Source: Kappaphycus alvarezii | Taxonomy: Eukaryota; Rhodophyta; Florideophyceae; Gigartinales; Solieriaceae | DNA: 64,000 nucleotides | Assembly: GCA_002205965.3 (NCBI GenBank) | Contig: NADL03000673.1 | Coordinates: 1,984,001 to 2,048,000 of the forward strand | Direction of reading: 5' to 3' | Shown: positions 1 to 10,539 of the stretch, one piece after another | How the letters are laid out: the number at the start of each line of letters is the position of its first letter | Position numbering within the stretch: position 1 is the stretch's first letter | Position numbers and translations under genes: made by a program | Notes under the pieces: generated by a model | Seen by the model: the letters and a program-made list of their open reading frames with translations, nothing else | The model's database searches: none | What the model was told of the DNA's origin: nothing

Positions 1-58
1 ACTGTACCGTGCTGTACCGTACTGTACCGTACTGTACAGCACGGTACAGTATGTAGAG
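1..58. repeat. ACTGTACCGT decamer repeat with inverted end
   Basis: Three tandem copies of a decamer close to ACTGTACCGT are followed by a partly inverted version ending in CGGTACAGT, so the stretch can fold on itself. Related ACTGTAC words recur near 16.45-16.57, 27.74-27.83, 34.93 and 39.11 kb. No gene is seen here. The function is unknown; it may be the end of a miniature element cut by the window edge. Confidence 0.6.
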
Positions 59-199
59 CATAATAACGCAAGATTAGACATTGTGTGGGGGTTAGACTCG
101 TAATTACTACACTGTTAGACCTTCATTCGTACTTGTCCAGTACACGTGTACTGTCGGTTGAGTGCAGTGACACATACAGTAGTTTACTGACAGTTTTGT

Positions 200-1391
200 C
201 AGCACCCATCTTACAGCGCATTATGTGCCCTCAATGGTTCTTTGGTACAGTATGTCAAGTCGAAGAGCACTACCTACGTTCAGTAACCCGCCGCACTTAA
301 CCGCTGCCCTTGCCAAGTCCTTTGATGAGGGAATGCGAAGGGTATTCGAAAGCATACATCGCCGGCAAACAAAAACAGGCTGGACCCAAGCCACACTCCC
401 CTTTCGCTCCGGCGGACTTGGGCTTACTCAGACCCATGGCGTTCACATTATTGCCTACACCGTTTCTCTCCTTACTAACTCCGCACTCATCCAGCAAGTT
501 CTCGGCCCTACCCGACTCTACCCCGCCCGCCTCCTCGCTCCCGCCCATGACCCCCTTGCCACCGCCCTCGACCTCCCCCCGGATCTCCGACTCGAGAACC
601 TCATCTCTCGTGCGCCCAGACCGGTCGACTCCCACCCCTGGCAGCTACAGGAAGAAATCACCACACACTTTCATACTGACACTCTCCGTCGTCTACAAAA
701 TCAAACCCCCTCCACCCCCCATCACCGTGCCCGCCTGGCGGCCGTCGCCTCCACTGCTGCTTCTTCCCCATTCTACACCCTACCGATCTCCAGCAACGAC
801 CTCTACGTCGAGGCCGTCGAGGCTGAAGTCTGGCGCACTATGGTGGATGTCCGCCCCGGTAACCCCCTCTTCGATGGCTCTCGTCTCTGTCCGATGTGCT
901 CGACAAGTTCAGCCCAGCCCATCCCCATACTGGACGCTCCCGGTCACCACGCATCCGTCTGCAAGGGCGCAGTGGGCGCGGTGAGACGACATAACCGCCT
1001 ACGCGATCATCTCTTCCGTCACCTAACCCACCCTGCTATCGCCCTGTCCGTCTCGCGTGAACGACCCCTGGCGGCTGACCTCCACAAAAGCCCGGCCGAA
1101 CAACGGAAGCTCGACCTGGTCATTGACGATCCACTCTTCGCTCCCTCCCCTCAAGGCATCGACTTCACCATCGTCAGCCCCCACTCTCGTCCCTACCGCG
1201 ACCTCGCCGACGGCGGTGCATCCACGCTCGAGCGGGCAACCCTCAAGAAGCGCAATTATTATGGCCCCCCATGCCGGTCTGAAGGCATCGACTTGCGCCC
1301 CCTGGCCTTCGATGTTTATGGCCAGATTGACATCACCGGCCTTCAACTCCTCCAAGACAGCGCAACTTGTTTCGCCGCTAGACGAGGCTAG
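200..1391 (+). pseudogene. Non-LTR retrotransposon, C-terminal RT/zinc-finger/endonuclease part (copy 1)
   Basis: This is the tail of a single-ORF non-LTR retrotransposon protein. The longest reading frame runs from 225 to the TAG at 1389-1391. It starts after the reverse transcriptase catalytic core, at the conserved post-RT motif LPFRSGGLGL, and continues into a CCHC-like cluster (CPMC...GHHASVCK followed by RRHNRLRD). It ends in a restriction-like endonuclease region with RKLDLVI and, about ten residues on, GIDFTIVSP. Zinc cluster plus C-terminal PD-(D/E)XK-like nuclease is the layout of the early-branching non-LTR clades (R2, CRE, NeSL types). The frame near 200-300 is disturbed, with the upstream part readable in another frame. 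The RT core is absent, as expected for a 5'-truncated copy. High GC and C-rich codons contrast with the AT-rich surroundings. Related copies lie at 22-24.7, 26.5 and 33.5 kb. Confidence 0.75.
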
Positions 1392-1534
1392 CCCGCATTC
1401 ACGGAATTTTGTGCACTTGGCACCACGTTGTCTGCCGTCGTGCAACGCTACACTGCCGTTATGATCAACCAGCGTCAATTCAGCGCCGTAGAGCCCCACT
1501 AGGTCCAGCTGGGACCGCTCGGTCCCCCCATGCA
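1392..1534. other. Junction between non-LTR copy 1 and Harbinger remnant
   Basis: A short stretch follows the endonuclease stop codon and precedes recognisable transposase sequence. No poly-A tail, inverted terminus or target duplication could be picked out by eye, so the exact boundary of either element is unresolved. Confidence 0.3.
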
Positions 1535-2360
1535 TTTGAAGAAAAGGTCACCTTTTCCCCCTACGTACAGTCTGCGTCCAGTATTCGGTATTACCGACAG
1601 CACTGTGGGGCATGGCTTGATTATGGACTTAAGGTTTTGCGAAAAATCGCTTTTAACAAGGAAAACAAAGAATTCGAGATAAGGTGGCCTACATTTCAAG
1701 ACATGAAGGCATCTGCCGATTTGTTGCGAGAGAACCACATAAACGGCTCATTCTTGGCTGGCGTGTTTGCTATAAAGGATAGAGGAAGAATGCCATGCGC
1801 TGAGTACACTGACCCAAATCTGCAGAATGCTTACTTTGAGGGCTTCACGCAAGGCTTGGAGGTTACAAAGTCGTTCGCGTTTAACTTTTTCGGGGAACTA
1901 ATCCATGCTGCCGTGAACTATCCCGGTAGCTGGCATGATACAAAGCTGGCTACGGTCTCTAGTCTGTGCTATCCTTAGCTTTCTGACGAGATGACACCGC
2001 CAGGTAAGGCGATCCTTGGAGATACAGCATTTGTTAAAAACTCTAGAACTACGAACGGAAAGATAATTCGCAGTCGAAAGTCCAATAAGACAGGGGGCAT
2101 TCCTGATTCTGTTGCTTTAGCAGCCATCGATCTTATTTTGCACTTCTTAATGCTCAGTGAGAGGCAAAGTGCTGAATAGGGAGTGAGAGCTATTAGTGTC
2201 CCTTTCTCTAGGCTTTAAGTGCCTCTTCCAGCAGACTCAGAAAAACGATTCCGCTTGCTGACAATCTGTTGCCACCTGTTCAACTACAGAATGCGCTTTG
2301 TTGGCTTGAATCAGATTCACACACCATATCAGAGAACACAAGAATTGTAAAGCTAAACTT
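1535..2360 (+). pseudogene. PIF/Harbinger DDE transposase remnant
   Basis: The longest open stretch ends at 1978 and a second frame covers 1991-2179. Together they resemble the DDE_Tnp_4 transposase of PIF/Harbinger elements. FAIKDRGRMP carries the first acidic position, NYPGSWHDTKL the second, PGKAILGDTAF lies between, and ERQSAE starts the block with the third. After 2178 the frame continues with Harbinger-like residues (VRAISVPFSRL, then FNYRMRFVGLNQIHTPYQ) but is cut by a TAG where a tryptophan is usual, near 2177, and by a TAA near 2216. There is also a frame change near 1980. The copy is inactive. It converges on a Myb-like reading frame on the other strand, the usual two-gene content of these elements. 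Terminal inverted repeats were not identified. Confidence 0.8.
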
Positions 2361-2369
2361 CCTTTACGA

Positions 2370-3136
2370 ATCGATTGTCGCGCTTCCTTTCGTTCGTCTT
2401 TCTTTGATAGCTCTCGCATCACTGAACTTCCTCTTTGACTACTTTCTTAATCTGTTCCTCACGCAATGTGTCCTCTGACCCGAACGCCCGAGATATCGCG
2501 CCAAAATGCTCAGTCATTTTTCCACATTCTCTACCAGCCTAGCGTCTACTGTGCTCGTCTTTGAGCATTTAAAAGGTTTACGAGCCACCCAAAGAGGGCT
2601 TCTGTTCCGCTGAGCACACATGGGTTGTCACTCTTCCATCTTTTACCACCTCCCTCCTGCAGCAAGACTTTTCCATTCATTTCTACCCCCTTCATCCTTA
2701 TATGTTCCCAGTACCCCAGCTGATTATTTGTTTTGAATGCAACGTGCGATTTGTTCGGCTCGACGAATGGCAGGCGGACAGCTTAGATCTCCAGTCTTTT
2801 TGCGGCGTTTGCAAGTTTATCAAACGTGTTTTTGAGGTAATCCTGATCGCGTCTCGGACGACTGTTTTCTACAGTCCACTTGTCGAACTTCGCAGCTACT
2901 TCCGCCCACATATTGGCCCTTAGTGGTTCGACGTAGGCCACGAAATCCAATAGAGCTTCGATTTCATCATGGGAATAGTTCGGTGCACCAGCGCGGCTTG
3001 TTTTCTTCTTCTGTTTGTTGTTGGCGGTTTCGTTATTTGGGATGGAAGAAGGCGGAGAGATGGTTTCGGTTGAATTTCGATCGGAGAGGGTTGCCCCCGG
3101 AGTAGGTTCAGATGGTTCCGGGGTGGAACCAATCAT
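2370..3136 (-). pseudogene. Harbinger-associated Myb/SANT-like DNA-binding protein
   Basis: The clearest open part is 2783-3136 (117 residues). It has a Ser/Pro/Asn-rich N-terminus and a basic KKKTSR patch. A trihelix/Myb-like segment follows (EIEALLDFVAYVEPL, then MWAEVAAKFDKW and RRDQDYLKNTFDKLANAAKRL), with the spaced tryptophans of SANT-like domains. The ORF starts with an ATG. Downstream on the minus strand, around 2510-2350, another frame holds charged coiled-coil-like sequence (REEQIKKVVKEEVQ), suggesting a broken C-terminal half that runs into the convergent transposase. PIF/Harbinger elements encode such a protein, which assists binding and nuclear entry of the transposase. Confidence is good for the domain and lower for gene extent. 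Confidence 0.6.
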
Positions 3137-3333
3137 TGCGGCCTGACCAGGTCCGGGAGGAGTTTCGCGCCGGTTTTGTTCTTATTTGATTAATACACTT
3201 TCGTGAACTGGCAGGCTGCTGTACTGATATCAGTCAACAAATATTTTTTATTTCAACCAAACAATACTCAGGCGATTTGGCGATATGTAATTTCTCTGAT
3301 GCACCCAGTATACTGCATAGAAAGGAGGTGTTC

Positions 3334-3574
3334 TGTAGTGTGTATAGTGTATCCTACCCTTCCACCGGCGGCCAGTACTGTTAATATGGCACTCGCGGGT
3401 GTGGCCGAATGTTCCATAGTCACACGCCGCGACGCTGACAATAATTAAAAATAACTAAACTACTGCAGAAAATAAAACAAAAAACTCTAGACTTCAGTAG
3501 CTGACAAAACGTAGAAAGCTTGCGAGAAAGCGTTATACAAGTAGTGATGAGGGTAGGTTGTTGGTGACCCTTCA
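3334..3574 (-). repeat. Direct repeat, candidate 3' LTR of Gypsy-1 (left copy)
   Basis: About 241 bp related to 8722-8964, roughly 75-80 percent identical by eye and in the same orientation. Both copies begin TGTAGTG and end CCCTTCA on the plus strand, so they have TG...CA ends. A Gypsy coding remnant on the minus strand lies between them, which makes an LTR pair plausible. Against this, no matching target duplication is visible and homology continues beyond the CA end into a hairpin arm (to about 3591). Confidence 0.45.
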
Positions 3575-3599
3575 GGAGCCACCAACAACACCCCGGCCC

Positions 3600-5640
3600 T
3601 AAATAGAAGCCCGGTGCACCATATAGCATTGACTTGGGGGGTGAGACAGGAACTTATTGTCCCCCTACCTTCATGGTCCCAGCTCCATACCCTCCGCTCC
3701 AAATACTTTTAACGCGTCACTTCGATCCTAGCACTGCCAAACAGCCACATCTAAACATCCCACATTCCCCGCACGCGGTGCCGTCCCGGCTCTTAACGCA
3801 CGTTCATTCAGGGTTTAAAAACGGTACTGCTACATCCGTGTCAGTACAAGCGTGGATTCATACGAATTCGGACCCATCCGAAAAATACCTCCGTAGACCA
3901 CTATGATTGAAAAGACGAACCAAACCGCGAAGAAGTCAAAGGGAGGGAGGCGCCAAATCTTGAGTTGATGGCGAAGGCTGCTCATAAAACTGCGGGCGAA
4001 CCTCTTCAGCGATAAAATACAGCCATCCACGCGAGAAGTATTTCTCCGTACCAACCGTACCGCACCCCGAATATTTCATATTTGATAAGCTCTATGTTAA
4101 GGTGAGTGTACGGAGGGTCGTTGGTTTTTCGAGTGGACCGGACACAATCAAGATATAGAAGTCTAGAGTGCGGGGCGAGTCCCTCCACGACATCCGTTTT
4201 CGAATTTCGTTCGGAGGGTACCAAGAAGGAGATCTCGCGTCGTAATAGGTATCGTACCGGGAGCTTGTTTTCTTTTATGGCTAGAATGTCGCAAATTTTG
4301 CGGCTTCGGAGTAATGTGACGATGGAATGGACAGGTATCTGGCCATTTGACTAAGCTTGACCAAAAGTCTTTCCGATCAGGATGTAATTATCGTAGTTTC
4401 CCTTTTGGGTAATCAACAAGGCAGTTTTGATGGCCCTACATTTTGTCCGTACAGTTCCGCGGGGGATATTACGGCCTTGATGAAGAAACCGATCAAGAAA
4501 ATCCCACCAATCTTTAAACTTTCTCATTCAACGAGATCCCTCCTGGATACGCTGACTATAGTCCGCCGGAGCGCAACTTGACAGAGTTTAAGGAAAATAG
4601 CCTCTTCACTTGTGAGGTCTTTGGTAGGAAACTCAGTTCGAGAGTAGGGTTTATCTTTCAAATCGACCGGTGGTGCCAAAAAACCCGAATCAACATTTCT
4701 GTATTCTATTCCTTATGTAGCGGGCGCCATCATCTTTGTCTTTCCCGCATTTTTTCAAGAGCCATCTCGTGCGTTTCTTAGATTCCGAGGTGCGAAACAT
4801 GCCAGCTACAGTGGCCAACGCGATATCCCTCATCTTCGGGCCCAGTTCGGCGGACCGCTTTTGGAAAACTAACTACGCCCGAGATCAGGATTCCCTGGAA
4901 CAACTTTGCTATCGTCCTAGGTGTCTCTCCTTCGCTGGCGTTCAGAATGGTATGTAGGAAGTCTATCCTGACCTTTTGGTCCTTGAACACATTAGGTCGG
5001 AACGGTGGTCTGCCGGAAGAACCAAAAGTAGCCTTTGCCGAGCAGTGGAATCTTCGATAGACGCTGCATGGGTGCGCAACTTGCCTAGTTCTTCTGCCCG
5101 CGGAATTTACTCTATGTCTGTTATCGGACGACTCGGATTGCAGCATTCAATTTTCCTTCTTGCCAGGGAAGACCCAATTCTTATTTACGACTGAGCCGAG
5201 AAGCACTCTATGCAATTCTCCGAAGCATCCCTCAAGATTTTTTGCGGTGTGGAGAACCCAGATCGTCGATGTGGGCCGTCTAGTTCCATTGAGTGTTCAA
5301 GAGGTCTCGCCTCGTAATATGAGTATTCCATACACGGCGTCGGATCCCGCGAAGAATAAACGTCACCGCTGTCGTTTATGGACCTCGGTAGCCTCTTATT
5401 CTGCATATATGCGGTAAAGGGCGGGTCCTTCCAGTCGTTTGCCGTTTCCTTTGGTGGAAAACCTTTTCTTCTGCTTTCGCGCAGCCTTCTACGTTGCAGC
5501 AAGTTTCACAGAGCTTGATAAAATACGGCGATGAATTCGAATTGTACTCAGATGAATAAATGAGAGAAAAAAACGGACCGGAATACATGGAGCAAATATA
5601 AGACAACTATGGACCATCGTCTATAGGACGGCTTAAGGAT
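3600..5640. other. 2 kb without a recognised gene
   Basis: Several open frames of 70-120 codons exist on both strands (for example minus 4778-5146 and minus 5185-5502), but none shows a motif I recognise. A short plus-strand string GIWPFD near 4338 resembles the C-terminal box of pogo/jerky-type transposases but is isolated. If the flanking repeats are LTRs, this is the decayed 3' interior of Gypsy-1. Confidence 0.4.
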
Positions 5641-6660
5641 TTAATTCTTTAGGAAAAAAGGGCGAAAAGAGTAACGCAACAGACGCCTCGCACGGATAAC
5701 TTGTTGGGAATGACTACCCCTGTGAGAGATTACCCAGTAACGGGGATGAGCTGCTTCCCAAATGCGACACAATTTGATGAATCTGGACTTTAAAGCCGGA
5801 AAATTAGCTGTAGACGTTAAGGCCTTTCCATTTGCGACCAAAACTAAGTCTCCAGTATTGAACATTCGTAGTTGTACCGCACTAACTTCCCTAACAATCC
5901 TCTGCATCTGAGTATCTGCCCTCCTCGCACTAACGCTAAGATAGCCAGCATCTCTAGCCGTAAATGCTCTTCTGAAGTTTTCTGTATCAACGAAGCGGGG
6001 TCGGACGGATCCATGCGCGGTACCACCCCGAAAATGAGTTATAACGTGGAGGCACTGTTCTAAGTAGTCAACAGCTGTAGTGATAAAGAACTTGGGGAAG
6101 CCACTGTTCCCAGTCCGATCCTTGTTCGATCACTATCCTCATAAAATCGACGAGTGTAGCGGCTATAAAACATCCAGCATTGTCAGATATAACTGTGTTC
6201 GGAGGACCAAAAATAAAAATGGTCTCCTTCTCGATAAATGCGGTCACGACTTCTGCGGATGCGGTCTTCATTGAGGTGGCAATTGGCCAGCCCTCAGATG
6301 CTCGACGGCGATAAGAAGGAATTTATGTCCCTCATTTTACCTTGATAAGGGTACAGTGAAGTCTATAGAGTAGGTCTAGAATATACTCTTGAGCAGATTG
6401 CTCCGCGTAGTTTGGTAAGGGATCAATTACTCGACCTTTTGACATCCCTTACTGCTTTTCACATAGTCTTGAACGTCTTGATGTACTTGAGGCCACCAAT
6501 ATCGGTCGATAACGAATTTGTTCGTTTTCTCCCTATCCCAGTGCCCTAATTCGTCGTGGAATGTCTCCAGAATCTCTGGCCTGCCCTTGATTGTCTGTAT
6601 CGCGCGGTGGCAATTCTTTGTACGCCTCATCAGTTTTCCTTCCCATACCATGAAGTATTA
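5641..6660 (-). pseudogene. Gypsy-1 integrase remnant
   Basis: Three minus-strand pieces give integrase in order. At 6651-6427 is the H2C2 zinc-binding domain (FHDELGHWDREKT, then RYWWPQ and a degraded C-C pair where the first Cys is Ser: KSSKGCQ). At 6271-6068 is the catalytic core, with FGPPNTVISDNAGCF holding the second acidic residue, followed by DWEQWLPQVLYHY. At 5907-5641 is the C-terminal region, with FNTGDLVLV and PALKSRF. Each is in a different frame with stops between, so the enzyme is dead. The gene lies downstream of gag and RNase H on the same strand, the Ty3/Gypsy order. Confidence 0.8.
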
Positions 6661-6699
6661 TGCACGCGTTTTATCGAGCGGCGCTTAGACAAATCTTGT

Positions 6700-7420
6700 T
6701 CTTGAATATTTTACCCTTCGATGTAGCGAGTGATATCAACCAAATATGGTTGTATAGCGGGGGTCTCGGACGAGCTCAAAGATTTTACCGCGCCAACAGG
6801 GTCTCCTTCGTCTAAGTTTGGGGACCTCTGAGCTCTTCGTGCACTACGGGTGAAAAAAGTCTGCAGATCCATTCCTTGTGCCCGGACGATATCCCACCTC
6901 AAAATGCTATTTAGCAAGAAAGTCTAGCCATCAGGCCAATCTTCCGTGGACTTCTCTCTTCTTAAAGACTTATTGAGGGGCCTGATTGTAAGTTAGGAGT
7001 TTGAAGGGCTTCGCTGAAAGAAAATACAATCAGAAATTTCTAAGTGCGAAGATGACTGATGAGCTTCCCTTTCGGACGCATAATAGTCCAGCTTGACCGC
7101 TTGATTCCAAAATGTGGTGGGAACCTTGACCAAGGAGCCAACACAGGGGGCGTTATCTCCATTAGCGACGGTTCTTCTCTTCGATGTGTAGCTCGGCTAC
7201 ATGTAGAGGGTTCTATATAACTCAGTAGGGATTACGTCCGGTATGGCTTCATAGTCCCAAGACGCCCACATTTCCGTGATATTAATCTTGATCTGCACTA
7301 ATCACAGCAAGCGTGATCATTTATCAGCCACGACGGCAATTCTTGCATATTATTATTTCCTAAAAACCTTCGCATTACCTTCGCGGCTTCTTCAGTATCC
7401 ACTCTAAGAAGCTGGCTGTA
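6700..7420 (-). pseudogene. Gypsy-1 RNase H and protease-region remnants, RT missing
   Basis: Minus-strand translation around 6990-6850 reads as Gypsy RNase H (EVHGRLA, WLDFLAK and YRPGTRNGSADFF), with stops at positions normally occupied by conserved residues. Around 7460-7310 the sequence reads KYDVVFELGNANCGLKYSQL and continues LLRVDTEEAAKVMRRFLG. That type of segment precedes the protease in related elements. Only about 200 bases separate these two blocks, too few for a reverse transcriptase, so the RT has been deleted. Confidence 0.6.
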
Positions 7421-7732
7421 CTTGAGCCCGCAGTTGGCATTCCCGAGCTCAAAGACAACGTCGTACTTTCCGACGTATTCTTGAAGCTTGTTTGAACCCT
7501 TCGTTCCTCTTCTTTAGTTCTTCCGGTTCATCCTTCGGCCCGAAACACAGGTTATTCTGTCGGTGGAACGGGAAGTATTATCCTTACTTTATTCGTACCA
7601 TGCACTAGACGAGATACCGGGATTCAACCGTAATCTTCTCGACGAGGATATTACGGCAAAGCTTCTTCTTCAGCTGTTCTCTTCATCGCGTTGAAAATCT
7701 CCTCGAATTCTTGATCGGTATCCTAGTTACTT

Positions 7733-8615
7733 TCACGAAAACCTTTGACCTGATCCGCTACTCGAAGTTTTTTTCCTTTCTTGATCTTCCGAAGCACCGG
7801 AAGCCTTGTTTTTCGCCGCAATCCATCCGGTAGCCTCAGAATGCCCCAATCGGCCGTAAAGGGTGCAGCGATGATCGCGTTGTAGGTTCTTCTCATCCAC
7901 ATGCTCCATGACTATGTTTAAGAAAATAGGAGCACAATATAGGAGCATTTCTTCTCTGAGCTGACGAAGTTGGTCCTGCGAATGTATCGGAATTTGCCTT
8001 CTTCTGCTTTACGAGAAGGATAAGGCGAGACAGATCTTCACCAATGACATCCATATTATCCTCAATGTTTTTAAAGCGGGCGTTGGGACGAACTAATAGT
8101 CTTGCTGGAGTCATTTCATTAACTTGAGACGAGGATCCGGAAAACGTAATTCGATTCACGTAAACGTCCTTCAAAGCCTTCACTAGATCGGCGTAATTCT
8201 TCGGCCCTCGGAATAAAGTAAACTGCTGCAACTTCTCATGTCGACATGCGGCAGTCCTAAGTAACCCGAATCTGGCAACAATGTCGAAACCATACTTCTT
8301 GTACAACCGCTCCGATGTCTTCAAGAATTTCGCTATGTCTGAAATCTCGAGGCCGATTTCGAATGCTTGGCGGAGGATGTCTTGAATCTCTTCTTCCTTG
8401 GCGAAATGTTGGAAGAACTTCTCCTTAAAAAGGACGTATTTTCTGGCATCTTCGATCAGCTTTCCCTGAGTTGCGAAGTAATCGTAGTAGAAGCTGAACG
8501 CGGTGCTTTCTACGTTTCCGAGGAGGGATACTGCCTTCTCCTCACTGAACTTCTGGGCCATCAAAACATTTTCGTAGAAGAAGAAGAGCTTCTTCACATA
8601 GCTTTTCCCATTTAA
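7733..8615 (-). pseudogene. Gypsy-1 Gag
   Basis: A 234-residue frame (8597-7893) begins at a GTG, but the coding sequence reads in frame from further upstream (NGKSYVKKL), and an internal ATG occurs at the MAQKF position. It has the all-helical look of a Ty3/Gypsy capsid (FSEEKAVSLLGNVESTAFSF, then VLFKEKFFQHF). After a frame change it meets a degraded zinc knuckle at 7860-7800 (HRCTLYGRLGHSEATGW), in which the CCHC pattern has lost cysteines. It is the 5' gene of the minus-strand element and starts about 100 bp inside the right-hand candidate LTR. Gag packages the element RNA. Confidence 0.7.
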
Positions 8616-8721
8616 AGCTAAATGCTTCGCTCCGGAGAAAGAGGTCCTCCATAAAAGTAACCTAATAGGGTCGGAAATTGAAAAATTGAAAGGTTAGTGA
8701 CTCTAGGAGAGGGAAGGGTTC

Positions 8722-8964
8722 TGTAGTGCGTGCTTTGTGTCCTCCGCCCGCCACCGATGGCCAGCGCTGTTTCTATGGCACTCGAGGGAGTGGCTGAAAG
8801 TTCCAGAGCCACACGCCGCGAGGCCGATAATAATTGAAAAATAACTAAAATACTGTACAATATAATACAAAGTAAGTATATATTACAGCAGCTGACAAAC
8901 GTATAAAGCTTGAGAAAAGGCGTTATACAAGTAGCGAAAAGGGTAGATTTTTGGTGACCCTTCA
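8722..8964 (-). repeat. Direct repeat, candidate 5' LTR of Gypsy-1 (right copy)
   Basis: About 243 bp matching 3334-3574 with TG...CA ends, placed just upstream of gag for a minus-strand element. The two copies are diverged, which would make this an old insertion. No standard tRNA primer site is apparent next to the inner end. Confidence 0.45.
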
Positions 8965-8995
8965 AGGGGCACCCAAAATCTACCCTTTTCGTTAC
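8931..8995. repeat. Near-perfect 31 bp inverted repeat with 3-base loop
   Basis: Bases 8931-8961 are almost the reverse complement of 8965-8995 (core GGGTAGATTTT against AAAATCTACCC), separated by TCA. A shorter, partly conserved version of the hairpin occurs at about 3552-3591 beside the related repeat. Confidence 0.8.
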
Positions 8996-9226
8996 AACTG
9001 AAGTACGTAAGACACCGCCCATTACAATAAAAATTTTTAAAAGTACTGTAATTACAATTGAAAGGTACAGTACATTACTGTAACTTTCAAATGAAAAGTC
9101 TACAAGTGGGAATATTAATGATTGTAGATTTAAGCCTAAGCATAGTTGCACATGCAGCCATGTTCATTAACACGTTGATTGTGTATTTTAATGGGCAGTG
9201 TCTTACGTACTTCATTTGTAGCGAAA
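8987..9226. repeat. Inverted repeat pair (8987-9024 and 9189-9226)
   Basis: A 38 bp sequence containing GAAGTACGTAAGACACCGCC is repeated in inverse orientation 165 bp away as GGGCAGTGTCTTACGTACTTC. Together with the adjacent hairpin this suggests two element ends in opposite orientation. Confidence 0.7.
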
Positions 9227-9239
9227 ATCCAAGAGATTA

Positions 9240-9475
9240 AAGCCAGACTGGCGACGTTAGAGGAGAGACTGAAAAATGGAGGACGTTTTTGCTCGTGTAG
9301 AACGGTTGAATACGTCGAGAATATAATTGTTGATGTTCGTGTTTACTTTGATTCCCAAGGCGGTGAGGTCTTTTATAGGCATTTGATGCCGTCTACTATC
9401 TCTTTCACATCTACTAGCTACTGCCTAAAATACCTCGTGGGTCCAGTGGACGGTCCTAGTGACCCTGACACTAAA
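9240..9475 (-). pseudogene. Copia-type 5' coding fragment (second copy)
   Basis: The minus-strand translation around 9420-9310 (RDSRRHQMPIKDLTALGIKV) matches the minus-strand frame at 12480-12415 (RDSRRHLLPMKYLTELGIKV), so this is a stray copy of the same 5' region of the Copia family. The plus-strand ORF over it (9179-9484) is a shadow. Confidence 0.45.
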
Positions 9476-9719
9476 CGGTCCTGACATGAAGCACTAAAAG
9501 TACGATAGGATATATCAAAAATATAGACAACGTACAATAGAAATAATGGTAAGGGCAAAATAGCTACACTACAAAACTTTAAATAGTACATAAGTAGAGT
9601 TTATGTATCCTGATAGTTTCGACAATCCATTTCTTTGTACTGACCTGTTGTTTCCTCTACCCTAAGTCACAAATTATCCAACTTTGAACATATAGACCAC
9701 AATTAATTTTTGTGAGGAC

Positions 9720-10240
9720 TTAAGTTAGCACATCGCACTTGGAAATCTTCGCAAAGGCGTCTGCAGGGTTGTCCGCAGTGCGTGTAAATATAACATTGTA
9801 TATTTCCTCTTTTGTATGTAAATCTCTTACAGAACTAATAGCAATCATTAGACACTTTTCCAGAGTGTAGGAAAACTTGATGGTAACATCAAATAGACTC
9901 TTTGAGTTCGTAAATATTGAGAGTGGAGTTCTAATTAAAAGAAAGGATTCAAGGTTGTGTTTGATCATATAACCAAAATCGAAGGCTTCAACGAAGGCAT
10001 AAACTTTGCCGCCTAGTACATATCTTGTTACTCTGCGGCCTTTTCGACTGGAATTTCTCAGCACATTACAAGTCCCGGTCTTTTCAATGAGCAAAAAAAT
10101 ACATCTAAGTTGACAATTATTGCCGTCGTCATGTTTTAATGGAGATTCAGAATATACTTTCAACCTTATTGAGTTTTTGTCCAATAATTTATGCTTAAGC
10201 GAAGAACTAGGGTTTTTCTGCACATAATTTAAATATTTTT
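9720..10240 (-). pseudogene. Copia-1 RNase H
   Basis: A 167-residue frame strongly resembles Ty1/Copia RNase H: RKGRRVTRYVLGGKVYAFVE, then AFDFGYMIKHNLE, PLSIFTNSKSLFDV and a C-terminus NPADAFAKISKCDVL. The catalytic Asp of the usual TDSKSLFD motif is Asn here (TNSKSLFD). The initiating ATG at 10223 is internal to the polyprotein. It is the 3' end of the pol region of the minus-strand Copia-1 remnant. Confidence 0.85.
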
Positions 10241-10539
10241 AAACTGGTATATTGTATCTACTGGGATTTTGGTTGCAGTCACTTGCGCGACCATATTTAC
10301 GGCACAGCATAGTTCAGTATTTGTATGTGTTAACTAAGCCATTATATGCCTTAAAGATCTTAATATAGAAAAAAAAGCGTGCATCGACATATTGCGTGAT
10401 TACTAAACATAATTTTCCCCACTTAACTAAATCCATGATCAGTTTTCTTTACTCTGACGCCTGCAAATACAGTTTCATCGAACACCCTCTCTGCACATTC
10501 AATTTTATCAAGTACTTTTTGAGAAAACTTAACAAATTA

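Noticed and set aside
297..1535. Other open frames over the non-LTR copy 1 (minus 297-635, plus 310-984, minus 1023-1535)
   Set aside because: They are antisense or out-of-phase shadows of the high-GC endonuclease frame.
4320..4355. pogo-type transposase C-terminus (GIWPFD)
   Set aside because: A single short motif with no other transposase block around it; insufficient support.
3334..8964. Intact full-length Gypsy with proven LTRs
   Set aside because: Target duplications do not match, the RT is missing, and homology extends beyond the putative LTR edges; kept only as a candidate pair.
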